A stretch of 6,705 nt of DNA, taken from assembly GCA_018712885.1 (NCBI GenBank), contig DVGE01000132.1:1-6705 (forward strand), written 5' to 3'. The stretch comes from Candidatus Pullichristensenella stercoripullorum (lineage in GTDB: Bacteria > Bacillota > Clostridia > Christensenellales > Aristaeellaceae). The position numbers were made by a program, and so were the translations under genes. Shown piece by piece: positions 1-3,880 of the stretch. The notes beneath the pieces were generated by a model. That model made no database searches and was not told the DNA's origin. It saw nothing but the letters and a program-made list of their open reading frames with translations. Numbering within the stretch: position 1 is the first letter of the stretch; each line of letters opens with the position of its first letter.

Positions 1-123
1 CGAGATTTCTACGAGTTGAAGTCCGGTGGTTTTTATCGCCGAATCATTTCATGTGAGCCAAGATGTGGATTCCTGCAAATATTCCCTATAAGAAGCGGCC
101 TGAAACGAAATTTTGCAGGATAA
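1..123 (+). CDS. Possible 3' end of an unknown gene (partial)
   Basis: Frame 1 is open from the window edge to a TAA at 121-123, giving 40 residues that begin RDFYELKSGGFYRRIIS and end SGLKRNFAG. I do not recognise the protein. The stop lies 5 bp before a hairpin (129-152) that could terminate convergent transcription from both sides, a usual arrangement for a gene facing a tRNA. Against it: the stretch is much less GC-rich than the housekeeping genes to the right, uses AGA, CGA and ATA codons, and is short enough to be open by chance. It also contains a 9-bp inverted repeat (TCCTGCAAA at 71-79, TTTGCAGGA at 112-120) of unknown meaning. It could be a remnant of an earlier insertion. Confidence 0.25.
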   Translation, partial: RDFYELKSGGFYRRIISCEPRCGFLQIFPIRSGLKRNFAG

Positions 124-124
124 C

Positions 125-152
125 AAAAGAGCCTATCCTTTCGGATAAGCTC
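125..152 (-). terminator. Intrinsic terminator, originally of tRNA-Ser
   Basis: On the minus strand GAGCTTATCC and GGATAGGCTC pair over 10 bp (one G-U) around a GAAA tetraloop, followed at once by TTTTGTT. It sits 27 bp beyond the 3' end of the displaced tRNA-Ser copy, where a tRNA terminator would be expected before integration. Today it would stop transcripts coming from the integrase gene. It may also act for plus-strand transcription, though only ATTTGC follows the stem on that side. Confidence 0.75.
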
Positions 153-179
153 ATTTGCACCAACTAATGTCGGTATTCA

Positions 180-241
180 TGGCGGAGGAGGAGGGATTCG
201 AACCCTCGAACGGCTTTTGACCGTTACGCGATTTCCAGTCG
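180..241. repeat. Left attachment site: displaced 3' part of tRNA-Ser
   Basis: Identical over 62 bp to 3911-3972. Identity stops at 179/3910 on one side and 242/3973 on the other. Reading the minus strand it holds CCA, acceptor 3' strand, T arm, long variable arm and anticodon loop of tRNA-Ser, but no 5' half, so it cannot make a tRNA. It is the host's original 3' half. An 8-bp inverted repeat, TTTGACCG (216-223) and CGGTCAAA (247-254), is centred on the anticodon position and reaches into the element; it is a candidate pair of integrase binding arms. Confidence 0.92.
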
Positions 242-249
242 TGTATCGG

Positions 250-1170
250 TCAAACCGCGATGACGAACTGCGTGATCTGTGATACAGCCCGTCTCCTCTG
301 GGTATCGTCGACATGGGTATAAATGTCGGCGGTAACTTTGAAGGTCGCATGCCCGAGAATCCCTTGCATGACCTTGATTGGCACACCCGACGCCGCCGCA
401 AGCGACGCCATCGTATGCCGCATGCCATGCAACGGGATGTAATGCACATCCGCGCGTTTTATAGCGGCATGATGTCGTAACGAGATGCGCCGCGCGCTGA
501 TCGGCGCGCCGTTCGCATCCGCCAAGACGTACTTCGACGGTCTGACCTGCATCTGACGGCGACGATGTTCCTTCAGAACGTCCAGCAACTCGGCTGTCAG
601 CGGTATATCGCGGATCCCCGCCTTCGACTTCGGAGGTCGCTCGTAGACTACACCGTCAACGAGTATCCTTTGTCGGCGCACGCGCAGAACCATCTGCGCT
701 TGGTCGATGTCCCGCCATTGCAGGCCCAGCAGCTCGCCGCGCCGCAACCCGCAGGTCAGCGCCAGCAGCCAGGCAGGCAAAAACGGGTCATCGGCATTGG
801 CTTCAACAAAGCGGGCGACTTCCTCCGCGTTCCACCACCCCGTAAACTCGGAGTGGTGAAACGGCCTATCATCACGCGATACTGGCGACATAGGCAGAAC
901 ACCCTTCTCAACGGCATAGGCCATCGAAGCCGATAGAACCACGTACACCAGCTGCGCAGTCCGTTCGTATCCCTTCCCCAACACGGAAGAGATACACAAA
1001 GAGACATGCGTAGTCGCCAGTTCGTTCAAAGGCACGTCGCCGATCTGAGGCGCTATGTGCCTACGAAGTATGGTCTTGTACCCAGAGACCGTACTAGGAG
1101 CAAGTTTCTTGCGGTTTGCACGAATGTCTATCCATGATGCGATCCACTCGGAGGTCGTGACCGTGCGCAT
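250..1170 (-). CDS. int: Site-specific tyrosine recombinase (integrase)
   Basis: The protein catalyses integration and excision of the element at tRNA-Ser by strand exchange through a 3'-phosphotyrosyl intermediate. It is 306 residues from the ATG at 1168-1170, chosen because AGGAGG at 1179-1184 lies 8 bp upstream; an in-frame GTG at 1179 would overlap that site. Residues 5 to about 95 form the helical core-binding domain (SEWIASWIDIR, LAPSTVSGYKTILRR). The catalytic domain follows with all family residues: R143 in CGLRRGEL, K183 in SKAGIRD, H248 and R251 in HGMRHT, H274 in LGHATF, and nucleophile Y284 in DIYTHV. The usual extra N-terminal arm-binding domain of phage integrases is absent, so in length it resembles XerC/XerD. 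It is divergent from the DnaD-like gene, and its stop lies 8 bp from the attachment core. No excisionase is recognised; one of the small DNA-binding proteins may serve. Confidence 0.95.
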   Translation of the reverse strand: MRTVTTSEWIASWIDIRANRKKLAPSTVSGYKTILRRHIAPQIGDVPLNELATTHVSLCISSVLGKGYERTAQLVYVVLSASMAYAVEKGVLPMSPVSRDDRPFHHSEFTGWWNAEEVARFVEANADDPFLPAWLLALTCGLRRGELLGLQWRDIDQAQMVLRVRRQRILVDGVVYERPPKSKAGIRDIPLTAELLDVLKEHRRRQMQVRPSKYVLADANGAPISARRISLRHHAAIKRADVHYIPLHGMRHTMASLAAASGVPIKVMQGILGHATFKVTADIYTHVDDTQRRRAVSQITQFVIAV

Positions 1171-1177
1171 AGGTGTC

Positions 1178-1210
1178 ACCTCCTGATAAGTATACCAACT
1201 GTCAGGAGGT
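1178..1210. repeat. Inverted repeat formed by two divergent ribosome binding sites
   Basis: ACCTCCTGA (1178-1186) and TCAGGAGGT (1202-1210) are perfect 9-bp inverted repeats 15 bp apart. Each arm holds the Shine-Dalgarno sequence of one divergent gene: AGGAGG at 1179-1184 on minus for the integrase and AGGAGG at 1204-1209 on plus for the DnaD-like gene. The start codons are only 49 bp apart. A transcript crossing the region could fold so as to hide either site, and the DNA symmetry could be an operator. Some symmetry follows simply from having two good binding sites back to back. Confidence 0.6.
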
Positions 1211-1217
1211 CAATCAA
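1189..1217 (-). promoter_or_regulatory. Possible integrase promoter
   Basis: On the minus strand TTGATT (1212-1217), a 17-bp spacer and TATACT (1189-1194) preceded by TGG form a plausible extended -10 promoter. The predicted start near 1182-1183 would fall inside the integrase Shine-Dalgarno, leaving a leader of only about 12 bases. That argues for weak translation or a different start. The -35 box lies between the Shine-Dalgarno and ATG of the opposite gene, so the two genes may exclude each other. Confidence 0.35.
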
Positions 1218-1219
1218 CA

Positions 1220-1792
1220 ATGAACCACGAAATTTTTTCGACACTCGACCAACAGACTTGTGACACCACCAGCAGCCAGCACCCAGTTACCCAGCAAGTA
1301 ACCCAGCAAGCAAGTAACCAGCAAGTCAGCACTCACTCAGTACTCAGTAAGTTAGTTACTGCGCGCGTGTGCGCGCGCGCGCGTACGCGCGAGGAAGACG
1401 GCCCTGAAGGTATCATAACCCCGGATGAACTTATGGCCATCCGCGACGCCTATGTAACCTATGTCGGCCAACCCATGACGGCCATGGTCGCCCACGAGGT
1501 GGAAGCCGCTCTCGCCGAAGGCATGCGTCCGTCGGTCGTCATCGAGGCGGCGCGCGTCACCGGCGACGCTCCAAGGCCCACGCCGTACTACATGCGCGCC
1601 GTCCTTCGCCGCTGGTTGCGCGACGGCATCCTCACCGATGACGCCCTGGCCGCTGACAAAGCCGCCTTTGAACAGCAACAGGCAGCAGCGCCCAGCAAAG
1701 CATGGTGGCAACAAACGAACCCGGCGCTCCGCTACGATCAGCGCCCCATACCAGACGATGAATCGCTCTTCACCGACCTGAGCGCCCTCTGA
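1220..1792 (+). CDS. DnaD-domain replication protein (probable initiator/helicase loader)
   Basis: A 190-residue protein with AGGAGG at 1204-1209, 10 bp before the ATG. Residues 69-139 resemble the C-terminal DnaD domain found in Firmicute DnaD and many phage and plasmid initiators: a helix with Y..YVGQPM, then AALAEGMRPSVVIEAAR, then the closing motif PYYMRAVLRRWLRDGI with Y123/Y124 and W132. In that family the domain binds DNA and helps load the replicative helicase. Instead of a folded winged-helix N-terminus, residues 10-45 are low-complexity, rich in Q, T, S and V, and encoded by short DNA repeats. Residues 46-58 (TARVCARARTREE) come from an alternating GC tract. The tail (145-190) is polar and unrecognised. 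I infer it starts replication of the excised element, with the origin possibly inside its own gene. The domain match is by eye. Confidence 0.7.
   Translation: MNHEIFSTLDQQTCDTTSSQHPVTQQVTQQASNQQVSTHSVLSKLVTARVCARARTREEDGPEGIITPDELMAIRDAYVTYVGQPMTAMVAHEVEAALAEGMRPSVVIEAARVTGDAPRPTPYYMRAVLRRWLRDGILTDDALAADKAAFEQQQAAAPSKAWWQQTNPALRYDQRPIPDDESLFTDLSAL
1286..1324 (+). repeat. Iteron-like direct repeats inside the DnaD-like gene
   Basis: GTTACCCAGCAA (1286-1297) and GTAACCCAGCAA (1298-1309) are tandem 12-mers differing at one base. After GCAA comes GTAACCAGCAA (1314-1324), the same unit with one base deleted, and then a degenerate GTCAGCAC. The first GTTAC and next GTAAC also form a small dyad, and CAGTAA/TTACTG (1345-1350, 1356-1361) follows. 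Repeats inside an initiator gene are a known origin layout in phages and plasmids, so these are candidate binding sites for the encoded protein. The alternative is simple slippage in a low-complexity coding region. Confidence 0.5.
1361..1391. other. 31-bp alternating purine-pyrimidine (Z-DNA-prone) tract
   Basis: Every step from G1361 to G1391 alternates purine and pyrimidine, almost entirely GC, with TGTG and a GTAC interruption. It lies just after the iteron-like repeats and within the coding region of the DnaD-like protein. Such tracts can adopt Z-DNA under negative supercoiling. Whether it has a role in origin melting or is a slippage product cannot be told from the sequence. Confidence 0.6.
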
Positions 1793-1876
1793 TAGACGCC
1801 GATCGGCATCGAGGGAGACGGTTAAAAGCCCTAACAAGCCTAAACCGTCCCGCCCGTGGAGCAGAGAAGTCGGGCT

Positions 1877-1954
1877 TGCGCAAAAGCCAGTCTTTTGCTC
1901 ACAGTTGGGAAAATAACTTTCCCAACTATGCGCAAAAGAAAGGGCTTTTGCTCA
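1877..1954. repeat. Three adjacent hairpins with repeated outer arms
   Basis: Three perfect inverted repeats follow each other: GCAAAAG/CTTTTGC (1880-1886, 1892-1898), AGTTGGGAAA/TTTCCCAACT (1903-1912, 1918-1927, 5-base loop) and GCAAAAG/CTTTTGC again (1932-1938, 1945-1951). The outer two are direct repeats of one unit, TGCGCAAAAG then CTTTTGCTCA, 52-53 bp apart. The cluster starts 85 bp after the DnaD-like gene. No T tract follows any stem, so these are not ordinary terminators. Confidence 0.85.
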
Positions 1955-1955
1955 A

Positions 1956-1999
1956 AGATAGGCCGGGCGGCGGCTTTAGGCACGCCGCCCGGCCCATCT
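1956..1999. repeat. Long GC-rich inverted repeat
   Basis: GGCCGGGCGGCG (1961-1972) and CGCCGCCCGGCC (1983-1994) are perfect 12-bp arms around a 10-base loop. AGAT (1956-1959) and ATCT (1996-1999) extend the stem past one A/C mismatch, giving 17 positions with 16 pairs. No T run follows on plus; on minus, TATCTTTGAGC follows the inner stem, which is only weakly terminator-like. It directly follows the triple hairpin cluster. Confidence 0.8.
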
Positions 2000-2459
2000 C
2001 TGCGGTCGCGCGCGCTGCCATTGGGCAGCGGAAGCGCGCGCTCCCTTGGCCCCGCGTCCAGCGTTCGCTCGCGTAGCGGCTCCCCGCCCGCGTTCCAGCG
2101 CCTCCGTGCCCGCCCTTCGGCTGTTTGCGCTCTATCATGCGGGGAATTGGCCGCGCCGTGCCATCGCCGGCAACGTCGCCGGCGTTCCCGCGCCCATGCG
2201 TCCGCTGGTCACCAAACGGCGAGAGGGAAGGGGAAGGCGTCGCGGCCTCGTGCCCCGCTCGACGGCCCGCGGCGTCCCGGCTGCGTCGCGCCCCGCCATG
2301 GGGCCGGCTCCAATGCCCCTTTGGGGCAAGCGCCGCCCCCAACGGCGGGGTCCGCCTGCGGCCGCGCCGCCGCCACTCCCGCCGTGGGCCTTGGTGCGCG
2401 CGCTCCCTCGCCGCCCGTCCCGCCCGTCACAGGTGCTCGCGCGCCTGCGGGCTTGCGAC

Positions 2460-2505
2460 AACTGCCGTCCGCTGCGATTGCATGCAATCGCACCTACCGG
2501 CAGTT
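2460..2505. repeat. Compound dyad: perfect 20-bp palindrome within 8-bp arms
   Basis: A perfect 20-bp palindrome (2473-2492; each half TGCGATTGCA) is flanked symmetrically, after 5 bases on each side, by AACTGCCG (2460-2467) and CGGCAGTT (2498-2505). Five bases further out on the left GACAA (2457-2461) partly overlaps the arm and TTGTC (2508-2512) faces it. The two-level, exactly centred symmetry suggests a binding site for a dimeric or tetrameric protein or an extruded cruciform. No gene reads through it convincingly. Confidence 0.85.
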
Positions 2506-2574
2506 ACTTGTCTGCTGCCCGCCCCTCTCCATCTGGCCGCCACCTGCTCCCTCCAGTTTAGCGCCCGTGCTCGC

Positions 2575-2636
2575 CTGTCAAGGGCTTCGCCGCGCCCTCG
2601 GGCGCGGTCGCCGCCTTCGCCGGCGACCCTTGACAG
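2575..2636. repeat. Cruciform-type structure, copy 1
   Basis: Outer arms CTGTCAAGGG (2575-2584) and CCCTTGACAG (2627-2636) enclose two hairpins: CCGCGCC/GGCGCGG (2590-2596, 2601-2607) and TCGCCG/CGGCGA (2608-2613, 2621-2626). The elements abut, forming a compact three-way junction if single-stranded. It lies 42 bp upstream of the small gene at 2679. A second copy at 3086-3141 shares an exact 34-bp block (2601-2634 equals 3108-3141). Confidence 0.85.
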
Positions 2637-2678
2637 CCTGCGCGCGCCCGCTCCCCTCCGTCGCAGGAGGTGTCAGCC

Positions 2679-2897
2679 ATGCGTAAATCGCCCATCTATC
2701 CCCGCCGTGTTCTCTGTCTCCCGCCGGACTATGCCGTCTGGCTCCAAGCCGCCGCCAACTATGCCAAGTGCTCCCCGGAGGATGTCGTCTGCCTCGCCCT
2801 GCGCGAATGGGTGCGCCTTCCGCATCGCGTGGATTTCGCCCGCGCCGTCTCCCGCTCCGCTCCCTTGCCCCGTAAGAGCCGCAAAAAGCCGCCCTGA
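2679..2897 (+). CDS. Small ribbon-helix-helix-like protein
   Basis: A 72-residue basic protein read from the ATG at 2679, with AGGAGG (2665-2670) 8 bp upstream; an in-frame GTG at 2670 overlaps that site and is less likely. Residues 8-46 fit a ribbon-helix-helix pattern by eye: a strand (RRVLCLPPD), helix A (YAVWLQAAANYAKCS) and helix B (SPEDVVCLALREWVRL). The lysine/arginine- and proline-rich tail is unrecognised. Such proteins act as dimeric repressors, partition factors or relaxosome accessory proteins. It lies between the two copies of the cruciform-type repeat, so recombination between them would delete it. Function is not known; a role in controlling replication or excision is inference from context. 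Confidence 0.6.
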   Translation: MRKSPIYPRRVLCLPPDYAVWLQAAANYAKCSPEDVVCLALREWVRLPHRVDFARAVSRSAPLPRKSRKKPP

Positions 2898-2910
2898 GCC
2901 TTTCGGCGGC
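2883..2910 (-). terminator. Possible terminator, minus strand
   Basis: GCCGCC (2888-2893) and GGCGGC (2905-2910) form a 6-bp GC stem with an 11-base loop. On the minus strand TTTTTGC follows (2883-2887), as in an intrinsic terminator. A run of A (2911-2916) flanks the other side. It overlaps the end of the small plus-strand gene and could stop transcripts that run on from the minus-strand gene ending at 3228. The stem is short and the loop long, so strength is doubtful. Confidence 0.4.
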
Positions 2911-3026
2911 AAAAAACGACCCCTGCGCCGTCCTCGGGCGCTCAGAGCCGCCAGAGGCCCGCTAACGCGCTCTTATCGCTTTCCCAACGTGTTGTATCGC
3001 GTTCAAACGCCATTTAACGCATGCAA

Positions 3027-3058
3027 GGGGGCTGCGCTCCGTCTGGAGCACAGCCCCC
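3027..3058. repeat. Hairpin without T tract
   Basis: GGGGGCTG-C-GCTCC (3027-3040) and GGAGC-A-CAGCCCCC (3045-3058) pair at 13 of 14 positions around a GTCT loop. The following bases are ACTATCC on plus and TTGCATG on minus, so neither strand shows a proper terminator tail. It may be a processing or stability element, or part of the replication/transfer region. Confidence 0.75.
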
Positions 3059-3085
3059 ACTATCCATTATCGGCGACGTCAGCGC

Positions 3086-3141
3086 GTCAAGGGCACGCCG
3101 CGCCTCCGGCGCGGTCGCCGCCTTCGCCGGCGACCCTTGAC
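3086..3141. repeat. Cruciform-type structure, copy 2
   Basis: Outer arms GTCAAGGG (3086-3093) and CCCTTGAC (3134-3141) enclose CCGCGCC/GGCGCGG (3098-3104, 3108-3114) and TCGCCG/CGGCGA (3115-3120, 3128-3133). It matches copy 1 at 2575-2636 in the same orientation. Inside the outer arms the copies differ only in unpaired positions: the loop CTCG versus TCC and the junction TT versus A. Copy 1 also has two more base pairs at the outer end. Confidence 0.85.
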
Positions 3142-3180
3142 CCGCTCCATCTGACTACTCCTGATCTTTGCTGTAATTAT

Positions 3181-3218
3181 TTCGTCATATTCGTAATAAA
3201 ATTGTCACATATCGTGAC
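3181..3218. repeat. AT-rich tandem 9-mers and small dyad
   Basis: TTCGTCATA (3181-3189) and TTCGTAATA (3190-3198) are tandem 9-mers with one difference, followed by the dyad GTCAC (3204-3208) and GTGAC (3214-3218). They lie in the most AT-rich patch of the element, just past the 3' end of the minus-strand gene. It could be a DNA unwinding site or a binding site for one of the small regulators; nothing decides between these. Confidence 0.5.
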
Positions 3219-3227
3219 GCTGCAACC

Positions 3228-3467
3228 TCACGGTAACGTGGTGGCGTAGAGCCGCACCGCTTGCAGCAGCGTTTCGGTCACAGTCTGACCGGCTTCCACG
3301 GCTGTGTGACGGATCATATCCCGTTCAGCCGCCGTCAGCCGCACATAAAGGCCCTCACATCGTTTTGCCCGTCCGTCCTCCACGTCAAAACGTCCGAACG
3401 TGTCCCGTTTTCGCCGCCAATACACCCGATTTTGTATCCGGCGCAACTCCTTTCCAAGCTCATCCAT
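3228..3467 (-). CDS. Small MobC/ribbon-helix-helix-like protein
   Basis: A 79-residue basic protein from the ATG at 3465-3467, with GGGAG (3476-3480) 8 bp upstream. A longer frame to 3521 would add 18 residues but lacks a better ribosome binding site. Residues 1-35 are highly charged (MDELGKELRRIQNRVYWRRKRDTFGRFD). Residues 38-77 fit a ribbon-helix-helix: strand EGLYVRLT, helix AAERDMIRHTAVEAG, helix TVTETLLQAVRLYATT. The pattern RLTxxERxxIRxxAxEAGxTVxE resembles MobC-type relaxosome accessory proteins and small plasmid repressors. No relaxase gene is nearby, so if it is MobC-like it would have to work with a relaxase from another element. Identification is by pattern only. Confidence 0.6.
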   Translation of the reverse strand: MDELGKELRRIQNRVYWRRKRDTFGRFDVEDGRAKRCEGLYVRLTAAERDMIRHTAVEAGQTVTETLLQAVRLYATTLP

Positions 3468-3658
3468 GTATATACTCCCTCGTAAATTTTCGGGCGAGGA
3501 ACAAGTCCCCGCCCACACCAAAGGGGGTGCCCATCATGAAAAACCCGTCTGCTCCCGGCATGTCCAGTATATCTCTTCGCCCGCCCGCCTGTCAACGCCT
3601 CTTCGCCGTTCTGTCAGCGTTTTGCGGTTGATAACTCGGGGGATTTTGTGGATAGGCA

Positions 3659-3688
3659 TTGACAAGGGTATTACCTTTGTGATATTTT
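3659..3688 (+). promoter_or_regulatory. Promoter with palindromic operator for the 3709 gene
   Basis: A perfect -35 TTGACA (3659-3664) is followed after 18 bp by TATTTT (3683-3688), or after 16 bp by GATATT preceded by TGT. Between the boxes lies a 17-bp near-perfect palindrome, CAAGGGTATTACCTTTG (3663-3679; 7 of 8 pairs about a central T). The downstream gene encodes a ribbon-helix-helix protein, so autorepression at this operator is a natural inference. A DnaA-box-like TGTGGATAG (3647-3655, one mismatch to the consensus) lies just upstream. Confidence 0.6.
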
Positions 3689-3708
3689 AGGAAACAGGAG
3701 GTGATACC

Positions 3709-3876
3709 TTGCCAACGTACAGCATCATGACCACCATCAAGATAAGCCCCGAGCAAAACCGCAAGCTGGAAGCGCTGTCGAACGATCTGCACCTGACGAA
3801 AGGCGCAGTCATCCGCCTAGCCATTGAACGGCTGTTTTCCGAACAGGAAAGCCTCACGATGCCGAAACCATCGTGA
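3709..3876 (+). CDS. CopG-like ribbon-helix-helix regulator
   Basis: A 55-residue protein starting at TTG 3709, chosen because AGGAGGTGAT (3696-3705), an ideal ribosome binding site, has its AGGAGG core 7 bp upstream. The next in-frame ATG (3727) is 25 bp away. Residues 7-44 show the ribbon-helix-helix plan: strand MTTIKIS, helix PEQNRKLEALSNDLHL, turn, helix TKGAVIRLAIERLFSE. It is the clearest of the three small regulators. CopG-like proteins bind palindromes as dimers and control plasmid copy number or mobile-element genes. A palindrome lies in its own promoter, suggesting self-repression. It is the gene nearest the right end of the element and could alternatively act as an excision factor. 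Confidence 0.75.
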   Translation: MPTYSIMTTIKISPEQNRKLEALSNDLHLTKGAVIRLAIERLFSEQESLTMPKPS

Positions 3877-3880
3877 GGCT
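3850..3880. terminator. 12-bp hairpin over the stop codon of the 3709 gene
   Basis: AGCCTCACGATG (3850-3861) and CATCGTGAGGCT (3869-3880) are perfect 12-bp arms with a CCGAAAC loop, and the TGA stop is in the 3' arm. On plus no T run follows. On minus the stem is followed by TTCCTGTTC, and it lies 31 bp past the 3' end of tRNA-Ser, so it may replace the tRNA terminator that integration displaced. Terminator function is inference. Confidence 0.5.

Larger units (their letters stand above)
1793..2678. other. Gene-free, hairpin-rich region of the element
   Basis: These 886 bases hold no credible gene. Long open frames exist on both strands but overlap each other, have arginine/proline/alanine-rich composition, lack ribosome binding sites and run through palindromes. 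What it does hold is a series of inverted repeats: GCCGATCGGC at 1798-1807, GACGGTT/AACCGTC at 1817-1849, three hairpins at 1877-1954, a 17-bp stem at 1956-1999, CGCTGCC/GGCAGCG at 2013-2030, CGCCGGC/GCCGGCG at 2165-2184, CCCC/GGGG at 2291-2303, TGCCCC/GGGGCA at 2314-2328, a compound dyad at 2460-2505 and a cruciform at 2575-2636. The pattern suits an origin of replication or transfer, or a structured RNA. A relaxase nick site was looked for by eye and not recognised. Confidence 0.7.
2898..3227. other. Gene-free stretch with repeats and an AT-rich patch
   Basis: No gene is supported in these 330 bases. They contain a 14-position hairpin (3027-3058), the second cruciform copy (3086-3141) and, from about 3170 to 3218, an AT-rich patch that stands out against GC-rich surroundings. 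The rest, 2917-3020, shows scattered AACGC/GCGTT motifs but nothing I can name. Confidence 0.65.

Noticed and set aside
180..241. A second tRNA-Ser gene
   Set aside because: Only the 3' two thirds match; the 5' acceptor strand and D arm are missing, so it is an attachment-site remnant.
1271..1361. Repeats considered as a CRISPR array
   Set aside because: Units are 12 bp, nearly tandem, inside a coding region and without unique spacers; no cas genes are present.
1352..1837. 161-codon minus-strand frame opposite the DnaD-like gene
   Set aside because: Antisense to a gene with a good ribosome binding site and domain match; composition is that of a shadow frame.
2575..3141. The two cruciform copies as ends of an insertion sequence
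   Set aside because: They are direct, not inverted, relative to each other, no transposase lies between them, and no target-site duplication was seen.
1856..3249. Long plus-strand open frames (276, 171 and 374 codons) across the gene-free region
   Set aside because: They overlap in different frames, are dominated by R, P, A and S, lack ribosome binding sites, and run through palindromes and the small gene at 2679.
3536..3631. 31-codon plus-strand frame starting MKNPSAPGMSS, with AGGGGG upstream
   Set aside because: A ribosome-binding-like sequence is present, but the peptide has no recognisable features and no other support. Too short to call.
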